Program-made: the position numbers and the translations under genes
The notes under the pieces: generated by a model
Told to the model about the DNA's origin: nothing
The model's input: only the letters and a program-made list of their open reading frames with translations
Databases searched by the model: none
Shown: positions 1-9,946 of the stretch, one piece after another
How positions within the stretch are numbered: position 1 is the first letter of the stretch
Layout: each line of letters opens with the position of its first letter
Assembly: GCA_007922225.1 (NCBI GenBank)
Contig: ML679961.1
Location: 3,942,477-4,006,476, forward strand
Direction: 5' to 3'
Source of the DNA: Emydura subglobosa
Lineage: Eukaryota > Chordata > Testudines > Chelidae
Length of the DNA stretch: 64,000 nucleotides

Positions 1-2
1 GG

Positions 3-791
3 TTTAGTATAAAACCCCGCGGGTGGTTTTGGCTATGTGGCACAGATGCTTACAAGCACCTACCTCCCAATTGGTGAGGATGCTGCACCATGGGGGTGGT
101 TCGTCCCTTAATCACCATTTACAACCCAGACCAACTCCAGGGTTGGACAAGGGGACCACCTCAGTTAATAAAGCGGGCTCCTAACCCTTTAATGAAAAGT
201 TCAACGGGATTTCACTCCTTTACTAGGTGGTTTCTCCCTTGGTTGGGAGTTAGTAAGTTGGAAAAAGGATTAATCAATGTGTCAGCTGCCTTGGAAACTT
301 TAGCCAATAACACGGCAGATGCCCTACAGGCCCTACAGGAGGAAGTAACTCAATTATCAGGAGTGGTTGCCCAAAATCACATCACTCTTGATTACCTCTT
401 AGCAGCCCAAAGAGGGGTATGTGCAGTAATAAATTCATCCTGCTGTGCTTTTGTTAACCAACGGGCTACAAATGTTCATATTATACAGCAGCAAGCATTA
501 TTGTTTCATACAGTTACTCTGGATAACACACATTTTAGCTTTCAAAATATATGGCATTGGTTCACCTCTTGGCTACCCAACATATCTTGGTTGCAGAATT
601 TTGTAGTGGCTATAATTTCAATTGTTGTACTTTTAATTTGTGTGTGTTGCTGTTTTCAATGCCTAGGTAATTTACCATCTGTATGCTCTGCATTTACCCA
701 ATTTGTAAAACCAAAGGTTACTAATATGCAAATGCTAACCCAAATTGAAATAGTAGGTATTAAGCGTAAATTGAATCAAATTTACCAGTAG
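3..791 (+). pseudogene. Endogenous retrovirus envelope remnant (end of SU plus TM subunit)
   Basis: One reading frame runs from base 3 to the TAG at 789-791, broken only by a TGA at 75-77. Before the stop, a WLCG-containing segment looks like the end of a surface subunit. From the ATG at 90, 233 residues look like a gamma-type transmembrane subunit. There is a heptad-like helical region (about residues 55-100), a CX6CC motif (CAVINSSCC, residues 111-119) just after an immunosuppressive-domain-like segment, and a hydrophobic anchor at about 171-189 followed by a Cys-rich stretch and a tail of about 40 residues. I see no polybasic cleavage site and no clear fusion peptide, so it is probably defective as an entry protein. 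A polypurine tract and LTR follow directly. The rest of env, pol and gag lie outside the window. Confidence 0.85.
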
Positions 792-822
792 TGAGTCATT
801 ACTAAGTACCTTAGTATGACTC

Positions 823-833
823 AAAGGGGGGAA
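823..833 (+). promoter_or_regulatory. Retroviral polypurine tract
   Basis: AAAGGGGGGAA lies 31 bp after the envelope stop and immediately before the TG at which the 3' LTR begins. This is the expected place for the plus-strand primer of a retrovirus. Confidence 0.75.
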
Positions 834-834
834 T

Positions 835-1292
835 TGTAAGTAATGCTTTTTCAGTTAGCCTAAGTAACTCCATTTTGTCTAGCTGTCTGCAAGTAACCCA
901 GGATTGTAGAAGGGCCCTGTTATCAGCTAAAGAAGAACTGCCCTGCCAGATCCGGATAGTTCCAGTTAGCAGGCAAAGTAAAGTATCAGCAAAATTAAAA
1001 CAATGAACTAGTATAGGGACCAAACACCTCGTGTGAAATGGTCTCATCTTCTTCTTGTAGCCTTGTAGGTTGCCAAGTGTGCTTATGTAGGTTAAGCTAC
1101 TGCGCATGGGTGTCTTCTGTTTCATGCTTGTATAAAATGTAGTAACAATTATTTTTCAGGGTCTTTGTTCACTGGCCGCCTATGGCTATGTGACTGACCT
1201 TCTGCAAAACAAAATCTTGGAGACTGCCCGGATTCCTGTGTGGGTTTCTTATCTATGCAAGGCAACGAACCAGACTGAAATTTCTCAGCACA
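835..1292 (+). repeat. 3' LTR of the endogenous retrovirus
   Basis: The LTR begins TGTAAGTAATG right after the polypurine tract. A TATA-like box (TATAAAA, about 1130-1136) lies 295 bp in, a normal U3 length. No clear AATAAA is visible. The 3' boundary is a guess: a terminal ACA occurs at 1290-1292 and the next element starts by 1485. Without the 5' LTR the end cannot be fixed. Confidence 0.5.
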
Positions 1293-1484
1293 GCAGCTAC
1301 TAAGATTTCCAAGCAGCCCTGTTTAGGGATGGCCTTTTTGCTGCGTGTGAGGGTGGCCCTAGAAAATGTGGGTCAAACAAGCTTTGCCTCATTGTTTACA
1401 TCCTGGTCAACTGACGTTATCAACAGAATTGCTTTTTGGACTATTTGGATTTTGTCTCCTGGATATGACTATGATTTGAATTCA
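1293..1484. other. Unassigned spacer between LTR and LINE remnant
   Basis: I recognise nothing here. It may be the rest of the LTR or the preceding part of the non-LTR element, because the reading frame stays open from 1329 into the endonuclease remnant. Confidence 0.3.
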
Positions 1485-2290
1485 GATGTGAGGAAAACGG
1501 CTGTGCTGAGTAACGAGCTTCCATGTTTCAGTACTGATTTTGCAGCTCTTTTGGAAACTGGGCTCTAAGACACAGACTTCATAAAGGAGAAGGACTACAC
1601 CATTTACTGCCATGGCAAACCTGAAGGAGCAAGGAGAGTGTATGGGGCAGGTTTTACTATCAGAAATGAACTTTTGTCATCCGTGTGAAGCTCCGATTGC
1701 AGCGTCCATACACATCATGACACTTCGAGTTAGTCCCTATGTCAGGCATACCAAAAGACTAAACAGCCCTCGTATAAGATGCTTGCATAAAAATCTTCGA
1801 GTAAGATGGCAAGAGAGTGACAAATGTGGAAGTGTTTGTTGTGCTGGTGTGTGATTGCTGGGAACGTTGATTGCTGAGAAAAGACTGAGGTGGCTTGGAT
1901 ATGTCAAGTGAATTCTGGATTACAGGATCCTGAAGTGTGTGCTGTACTCTGAAGGTCGCGAAACGGTCTAGAACGAAAGGCTGACCACTGTGCAGATTTC
2001 GGGATGCTTGCGAAGATGACTAATATCCTTTGGAATCTCTGTGGACGATTGGGAAAGAAGCGCAAAATGCTGCTCTGGTTGGCCGACGGTCAGCTTGTAG
2101 ATGGAGAGAGACCTTGCGAGGCGGATTGGATCAAGCTTTGTGATGACCGGCATCAGAGGAGGAAGGAATCTGCTGCTTGGATTCAGAGCATTGCTAGTGT
2201 GTGGGGGTGCCCTACCTGTGAATGGGACTGTCACTAGCAGAACAGCCATAGAAGAACTCATCAGCGCACACACTATGCTCTGTAAAGAGT
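1485..2290 (+). pseudogene. Non-LTR retrotransposon ORF2 remnant, endonuclease joined to C-terminus
   Basis: Bases 1485-1720 read as a piece of an AP-endonuclease-like domain: RKTAVLSNEL, AALLETGL, then DYTIYCHGKPEGARR and GAGFTIRNELL in one frame with a single stop at 1566. IMTLRV follows in another frame. Directly after it the reading jumps to what is normally the far C-terminal part: RHTKRL, RCLHKNLRVRWQ, EKRLRWLGYVK (about 1876-1908), GISVDDWERSAK, and a CPTCEWDC zinc-finger-like end followed by SHRRTHQRTH (about 2208-2275). Several stops and frame changes separate these blocks. The order matches LINE ORFs often annotated as craniofacial development protein 2-like. The whole reverse transcriptase core is missing, so this is an internally deleted, dead copy. 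The exact LINE clade is uncertain. Confidence 0.65.
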
Positions 2291-3890
2291 GATGGTGCCA
2301 CTGATTGATTGCTAATGGACTCCACCCCAGATCGTCTGTGGAGCACCAACTGATTCACCAGACAGGCCTATTTCTCCCCCATCCTACACCTACTGTAGTC
2401 TCTTAACCTTGAGCATAAAACACTACCAGCCCAGTGTGGCAAACACGGCAGTGGAGATTAACCCAAATGGCACAGTTTGGACGGAGCTTGAAGAGACCAA
2501 AGCTAAGTCTGAGAATCTATTCAAGGGAGATTTTGGCTCTTGAGAAAGTCTGACGTCTCCTTTTCTCATCTGAATTCACTTGCAAGCGCCTGGTGTTTTA
2601 ATTTATTTCTCATTTTAATGAATATTAATTGACTACTTTTTGTTGCCAAAAATTTAGCTCTCATTCTTGTAATTTTTTCACTTCGATTAGTGTAAATCTC
2701 CTTGCTAATCTGCTCCAGTATTTACCGAGTACTTCAAGTAACACAGTCCCGTTTGTTTGTCATTGCTGGCATCATTGCCATGTTATCGTATTATGTTTAC
2801 AGCACTAGATTGACTGAGACTTGCGTTAAAATGTCTCGCTGATAGCCTCCGCCGTGTATTGCTTGTGCAACTTGCTTCAGGCTGACCAGCCTCTCTCATT
2901 CTCTGATGTTGCTGGGCCATTCGCTTCTTTCTAAATATCAAGTATTTGCAGCGGCAAACCTTGAAAGGTTGCCATTTGTGTTGTCATACAGAACACCTGT
3001 AATAGGGTGATTTTAGCCTGGGGCCAGCCAGATGAACTTACTAGGAGGTACACCCGAGCAGAAATCAGCGGATCCCCCTGTGTTGAGCATCAGGGAACTG
3101 GACAGAGAGAGCATTGTACAGAGGCTGCTGGGAACAAATAGGTTGCAGCACAGACACCTGGGATGCGGTCCGTGAGATGACAGTGGGAAAGGCCTGGCAG
3201 TGACCTGATAAAGAGGTGAATGGATGGATCTGAGCAGGGACCGGAGAACTTTATTTTGAACGGTTTTGTTAATAAAACCAGACCCCAAGGCGGGGTGCTA
3301 TCGGATGGAAAGCCTGTGTGTGGAGTTTAAGGAACCTCTGGAAAGGGGGAAAAAAGAGGGGGGTACTTGCAGGATGGCTCTGCGTCTATTGAGTGAAAGA
3401 CAGCCATGCTATGACAAGGCCCCTGTGACAGGGCTGACAACCAGCCCTCTGGTCACTGTGAATCTAATTAGCTCCCCTGCAGAGAGCCTGGCTGAGGGAA
3501 GCAGTGGCTAATTCCTAGATCAGCCTGGGCTGGGGAGAGCTAAGGCGCTAATTAGCCTGCGAACTGCAAGAGCAGAAAAGGAGCTCAGGAAGGAAGTGCA
3601 AGGGGGCAGGTGCGGGGCAGAGGCCAGCAACGGCTTTCTGCATGGCCAGACCTCTTCCCTCTCCTAAGATTGCATGGCACTGGCAGTAGAACTGCTGCCC
3701 AGGACGGGAAGCGGGAGGTGGTTGACAAAACCCAAATAACGTACACGGTGGAAAACTGGAAGTGTCAGAGCCACTCGTAGGACAAGACAGAAGCAGAGAC
3801 CTATGCCCTGTCACAGCCCCACTCTGGTACCTTTGCCCACGACAAGCAGCACCTTACTCCATAAATAGCTCCATTGCCTTTCATCAAGTG
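2291..3890. other. No gene recognised
   Basis: 2291-3000 is AT-rich and shows no coding block I can place. 3000-3620 is more GC-rich and contains AATAAA at about 3270, which could belong to an old LTR, but no terminal TG/CA pair or duplication is evident. Short open frames here lack family motifs. Confidence 0.4.
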
Positions 3891-3972
3891 ACTTATTCCC
3901 CATGATTTCAGTGGGATTGTTCACACGCTGAGTTATGTACCTGCTAAAGTGCTTTGCGGGATCAGGGCCTCA
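3885..3972. repeat. Half of a dispersed hairpin repeat
   Basis: The stretch with CAGTGGGATTGTTCACAC, then GTACCTGCTAAAGTGCTTTGC and GGATCAGGGCC resembles one arm of the short palindromic repeat family seen complete at 53954-54030, which shares AAGTGCTTTGC. Confidence 0.5.
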
Positions 3973-6950
3973 GTCAGTTGCAGTTGATCCACAAGGAGGC
4001 AATGGCCAAAAGCACATCATTGCTATTAGAGCAATGGAGCAGACAGAGGATGCTCCTCCTCTTTGCTCTATTTACAACATCTGGTGCTCTGGCCCCACGG
4101 CTGCATTTAGTCACTTGCTGCTAAAGTCATTCTAATCCCAAAAATTTCTTGCCCATTATTATCCAGAGAAGCTAATACAATGAGCTGATTTAATGAAGTG
4201 ATCTTGACCAGAGTCATGAGGGACCTAATCAGAGTCTTTGACAAAAGAAAACAGTTAGGCATTAATTTCTTGCTTATTTAGTGCTGTCTGTGTCAGATTC
4301 ACTATCTGCACTGTTGCAGCTGCAAGGAGAGGAGATGAAAAGAGAACAATAAAAAAAAAATACATTGCTTAATTGTCCTGCAGTCTGTTGTCTCTATTAG
4401 AGCTTCTTCTGGTCCAGTCTAAAGCAAATAGCAAGTGGTGTCATTTCAGACATCAGCAATGTATGGAACACAGACGTTTGACTGTGAAATATGGTAGGTG
4501 GTCTGGCTGTTGGAGGGAATCGTGGCTGCATAGAGACGGTCCATGCTCAGATAAATGATAATAAAATCCTCACTGATATGACCAGTGCTTGAGCAGAGGC
4601 TTTGATCTCTCTTCCTCGCCTCGGCCCTAATTCTCTACAATTAGGGATTTCGCCTGAAATTTGCCATCCATTGAAAGTGCTTCTGTTGTTTTTGGTTGGG
4701 TGTGACAGATATCTATCTTGTCGGAGTTTGCTCAGTGGAGAAGAAGGGATATGTGGCATGTGCAGTAATCTGGTGCTAGACTCTGGAGGCTGCAACCTAG
4801 CCAGATCCTATCAGCAAACAGGATTGGGCCTTGGAGACCCCCAGAGATACTGCATGAAATGACGCTTGCAGTTCTGTGCAAAGGCATTCTCTGTCTTGGG
4901 CCAGTACACATCCAGTGTCCACACACTGCTAGTGGCACTGCTTGTGCTGCAACTGGCAATGCGCTTTTTGATGAGAAATGCCAGTGAAATCTTGTTCAAT
5001 TCTGAGCACGTGGGTCTGGTGAGCCTTGATTTGACAGGCCTTGGGTGATTATTGCCAGTGTTCCTGGCTAAACTCCTAGATTTTTAGGCCAGTTATAGCC
5101 ATTGAACTCATACAAAACACATAGGATGAAAGTCACTCCTGTTTTAATCCAGATCTTGATCTCAACCGATTTGCACCCATTTTGAATTTGGCCCATAATC
5201 CCGAACCCTCTAGTTTTCTATCGTTACTCCCAAGGTAGAATTCTTTCCACCGCACTGATCTGATGGGAGTTTTTAAATTGTAGCAATTAGGTCCTTTCCA
5301 ATGATTCTTTGGCTGCTTTTATGAGTTATATCTTGGAGTTGCCTTTGGCCAGCTATCAGCAAGTGCATTCATGAACAACCACCGTGCAGTAAGAACTAAA
5401 CTAATGAGCTGCAGAGCAGGGCTCCTCATGATCACCCCAAAGGCATTTTTAAAGTTACAATTCTTAATTCAACATATCGGAACTGTCCAGTTATAGGTGA
5501 ACAATAGATCTACAGGGCTTTGCTTTGTATTTTAACTGATAGCAACATGAAGGAAGCCACCTAAACATTTCAAAGAGGCGATTTGAAAGCCTTTCATACA
5601 TTCACCTTCTCAGAGTCCTCAGTTCTTATCTAGCGTTATTCCTTCAAATGATTCAGTGGAGGTTTTGAATCTGTCTCACTTTGTCTCCCACAGTTTGGGA
5701 GGGTACCATTTCACCACTCCTGCGTCATGTGCTCTGTGCTCCGGGCTTTTACTGTGTATGTTAGGAGGATTGAAATGAATCAGGAAAAAATACAGTGCTG
5801 CTTTTGCTCTTTACATTTCCTTGTAGGTGACAGGAGCCTGTTTTTCTCCTGCATGTCAGATAGTTTGTTGAACACCTGTGCTGCCGGTTGGATTTGAAAC
5901 CTAAGTCACCTAGGTGGGCTCCCAAACGTCCTCTCAGCCAAAAGTGGCTTAGCCACATGCTGCAGTTTTGGAAACAATGCATTTAATATCTTTATGTATT
6001 TATATTGAAAGGCCTCTTTCATAGAGGCCCCTGATAAATCTAAACTACTAACTCTCCACAGGTGAGGAGAAGTGTAGGTGCGCTGCACTCAGCCTGTGCG
6101 AGGACTCTAATGGCTCATCCGGCTTGCTCATCTTGACGCAGCATCACCTTTACTCACGCTATGAGGAGAGCTTCTAGAGGGTGGCAGCAGCTGCTGTTTC
6201 TGCCCGACTCTTGATGCAGGAGGAATCCATAGGGTTGTGTTACATGGGCGTAACTTGAAAATAATCCCAGCCACTTCAATTTCACGCCAGTGTAGGCTCA
6301 AGGTCCAGTCCAGGTCACAGATGGCACTGTTTAAGTATGTGGAGTAGCAGCCACATACACTGGGTGGAATTCCACCTCATTTCTTTATTCCTGGCTTTAT
6401 TTGGTCGGCGATCTGTTGCGTCTGGATTGGCTCTTTGATTGTGGCACCCCAACATGCATGTCCTGGCAATCATAAAGGCACAAGCAGGGCTGGTCCTTTT
6501 TCTCCTGCTCTGTGTCTGAATAGAAGCTGTTGCTGCCACCGTTTGCAAGATGGGCCATTAAGAGAAAAAGAAATCATGAAGAGGAACAGTGAGATAATTC
6601 AGTTATATTGCTTTCTTCAGGTGCTGCGCTATGGAGAGAGGACATCTCCTCCCGTTAGCATGCTGAACGGGGAAAAAAGGCTGAATGGGAGACAGGGAAG
6701 GAGGGTGGGATGCACGCACACTGGAAGAATTGGAAGGTATCTGAATTCCCGGTGGATTTCTAATCTGAGGGTAGAGATTGTAACAACTGTTTTGTGTATT
6801 TTTTTGAAGTTTTGAATGTATCCTGGGGTGCATGTATTCATTAACCCTTCCTCTATCTCACAGCCGAACCATCGTTTTAAAGCACAACTCCACTGCGATC
6901 AATGGAAGATCACAATTGGAAGATCTCGGTGTTATTTACAGATGTCGGCA
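3973..6950. other. No gene recognised
   Basis: Unique-looking vertebrate non-coding sequence. Open frames (for example 4602-4862 and 6435-6815) show no domain motif and no plausible splice context. 4131-4330 is AT-rich with TTAAT-type motifs and could be conserved non-coding DNA, but nothing in the sequence alone proves it. Confidence 0.4.
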
Positions 6951-7640
6951 CATCTGCCACATGTCCGCTACATGTCTGTGCAGCCAAGTGACTCACTGGC
7001 CTGCGCGTCTCCTTGTGGCCAGGTGCAGCATTGCAGGGTATTTCCCTGGAGTCCTGCCAACCAGCCTGCTGGTGGTTCCCTTACGCCTTGTGACTCGGTT
7101 TTCACCAGAGTCCTCGCACCAGGTTGACGGCCTTGGTCCAGGCCCAATAGTCCTTCTGGCCTCTTGTCTTTGGACTCTTTTCAGTGAGGTTGCGGCAGAA
7201 TCAACCCCCTCCCTCTATTCTGGCGGCAGGCGGTTAAGGTCTGTCTTTGATCGGACTCTTGCTTCTTCCTGGAGCTATTGTCTACATTATCCCACTTTCT
7301 TCTCAGGGGTCTCATTCTCAGCCGGGACCTGCCCTGGGTCAAGCCCCTACACCCAATTCTTAAGACGGCAAACGAAAGGAAATTGACGGAAATGGAGAGT
7401 GGCACCAGCGTCTCCGTCCTACCGGATCCTCCAGCCACCAATCCTACTGCCCCGTGCTCGAAGGCAACCTAAGGTAACTTGGCTCTCTCTCTCTCCTTTC
7501 TCAATGTCAGAGGTCTGTCCACCTCCCCAGGCTGGGGCCTTCTGGGCTGAGCTTCCCCCATTTTAAGGCTCTTCCTCCAAGATTGGCATGTTTTGCAGGG
7601 GCGGGGCTGCCTGAGCTCACAACTCCTTTAACACCTCCTT
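6951..7640. other. GC-rich block, possibly an old LTR
   Basis: This block is clearly richer in GC and pyrimidine runs than its flanks and holds an open frame of 184 codons (6832-7386) with no recognisable domain. Composition resembles the LTR fragments elsewhere in the window, including GGGGCGGGGC at 7600-7609. I could not find matched termini or a target duplication. Confidence 0.25.
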
Positions 7641-9103
7641 GCCTGGAGCGGGGTTTTGAATTGCGCTGAAGTAGTTCGTGTTACCGAAATAATAATAGTC
7701 TAACCTTGCACACTCCCACACATTCGTTCCTCTTGTTCTATAAATAGTTTAAAGCCCATCACCTCTTTTATTTCTGTTTCACACCTGAAAATGCCTTTCC
7801 AGAACATGAAGGAAAGATGTCTGACTCTCTGTGAACCATGGTCTGTAAATCTAATGTCTGAGTGCCTGCGCTCTTGGGTGTATAAATGGAAGTGGCATGC
7901 TAGGAAATTCCAGACCTTATTGTCCGTTTTCATTTTCTCCTTATTTATAGACACTTGCACCTCATTATAAAGACTCTGGTGGAGGAAGGTATTATTCAAG
8001 AGATTCAAGATTCTTGCTATGGGAAATAAGAAATACATTCACTGTGGAAACTGTGAATCAAATATGTGTTATTTAATGATTTCCTCACAAAGTCTTTAGC
8101 ATTTCGGGGTAAGTTTAGTACAGGGGATTTCTAACAAGTCCTTCCATGACCATCTGGGGGATCATTTACCATAGTTGTCTCCATAGGACGTTTATTAATG
8201 TGAAAGTTCAGTACATTCTTTACTTAGTTACATAAGGAGAGAAGCATGTTAGATTTCAAGCATTCATTAGGGAACAGTCCAGCATTAATGGTTTGATGGA
8301 TAGCTTTACTATTAGCTCTTGAAATAATTATGTTTTGTAAATGGAATGTACAGAGAACTCATCAGCAATGCTGCAATGTCGTAATGCATGCAGAAAAATG
8401 AATACCGCTGAGCCGCCGAACAGCCAAGTTATCTTTTCCAGTCTGAATCAAAATGCCACAGCTCATAGACTGAAAGATACCGCGCAACCCTCCTAATTAT
8501 AAATGCAGTGGGCCCTCTGGATAGGGGCATGTTAGACCTATATGCGTCGTACAAAAGGGGGAGGCTACATCTCGTGGGATTTCTATGGAACCCAACAGAT
8601 GTACATCCAAGGCTGCTTTGTAAAAGAGGAACCCTGCAATGACCATTCTATAATGAAGCGTAATGTGCGTAAAATATGCCGCACATCCCAGAGGAGACTC
8701 AGCAAATAAAACATCCCTTCTTGCTTAAGAGGCCAACCACGTCCTGTGAATTCTAAGGTGAGGATTCTGGGGATCGGTGTTCCCCAACCCTTTCTCCCGC
8801 CTCAGAATATGGAATATGCTATGGTGCATTTCAGAGGCAGCAGCTGAAAGAAGGGCGGGGGAAGGAGAGCACCAGGCCCTGCACTATAATTCTGGTTGCG
8901 AGCCAGGAAACCATTCAATTTGCAAAGTATGGTCATGGAAATCTGTATCATCCATCCTCCCAATGATTCATTAGGAACATTGCACAGAACTGTTTCTTAA
9001 TTAGGAATTAAGCATGGCTTTATGTATTTTTCTCTTTCTCTAGTAACTAATAATGCAGTAGCAAAAGTGGGGCTGACTGCAACAGATACGTTTCCCGTTA
9101 GAT
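7641..9103. other. No gene recognised
   Basis: Mostly AT-rich non-coding sequence. The longest frame (minus strand, 7700-8038, 112 codons) has no family signature. Confidence 0.4.
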
Positions 9104-9721
9104 TCACTCTCTGTTCACAAAGCCCCTACCAGCCATTTTGGCCCAGCTCTTGCAGTTAGATCTGTGTGAGCAGATCACTGCTGTTCTGAGGAGCCCAGCC
9201 AGGGCCTTTGTGGATCCTATTTCAAAACTGGGGCCTTCCCAGTGTGAAGGGGTGGTCTCACCGCTCACACCTCCTTGGTGTGGCAAAGCCAGCTCTCCCC
9301 GCTGGGTGTCACTTGCCACCTGCTGCCCCATCCCTGCAGTGACCTGTCTCTTCCTCTGACAGGTCACTTGAAAGTCTTTCCCCTTCTGGGGTAGTCTATG
9401 AACAAAAGGCAAGGGGAATTAATGCAAATAAACTGAGTTAGTAAGAGCTAGAGGGAAATGATTCCTGCTTGGGACACATCCGAACCTGCCCCTCCCTTCC
9501 CTGGGCCGTGGCTGTCTGGGGAGCTCCTGCCTTCAGTCATCCCTTTCCTGAGGGGTTGAAGGTCTGCTCTCTTCCCTGGTCTGCCCCTAGCTGAGCGCCT
9601 CTGCTCACCTTTTAACTCCTCTTCCAGCCTATACACCCCTTGCAGGTGTGGTGGGGCGGAGCTGACCCAGAGCAGCCCCTTAGCCCCTTGTTGTCCAGTG
9701 TGGGGCTTGTACACCCCAGCA
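9104..9721 (-). repeat. LTR, minus orientation, related to the 48.2 kb LTR
   Basis: Read on the minus strand it begins at the TG near 9721 with GTGTACAAGCCCCACACTGG, then ACAACAAGGGG, then a TATA-like GAGTTAAAAGG, then GACCAGGGAAGAGAGCAGA. The plus-strand copy at 48247 has the same blocks in the same order and spacing (GTTGTACAAACCCCACACTG, ACAACAAGGGG, AATTAAAAGG, GGCCAGGGAAGAGAACAGA). The low-coordinate end is approximate. Confidence 0.6.
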
Positions 9722-9860
9722 TGCCTGGCAGGAAAAATATGCTATTCATATCCATTGACTTCAGCCTTCAGCCAGCCAGCACCATGGCCAAGATTCATTT
9801 TTAAATATGGCTGCCTAGAGTTAGGCCCTAAAATACATTTTTGGGCCCCTAATTAAGTGA

Positions 9861-9946
9861 CCTGATTTTTTTCAAAAGTGCTGCGCACCCAGAAGCTTCC
9901 ACTGGCTTCCTTTGAAGCTGTCGGTGATCAGCACCTTTGAAAGTTG
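9861..9946. repeat. Short hairpin repeat
   Basis: Arms 9861-9900 and 9913-9946 are imperfect inverted repeats: TCAAAAGTGCTGCGCACCC against GGTGATCAGCACCTTTGAAA. The stem centre is ACTGGCTTCC, a decayed CCATTGACTTCAATGG-like core shared with other hairpins here. Confidence 0.65.

Noticed and set aside
6832..7386. Open frame of 184 codons on the plus strand
   Set aside because: It is long for chance, but it overlaps other frames in GC-rich DNA, has no domain or splice context, and resembles LTR-type composition.
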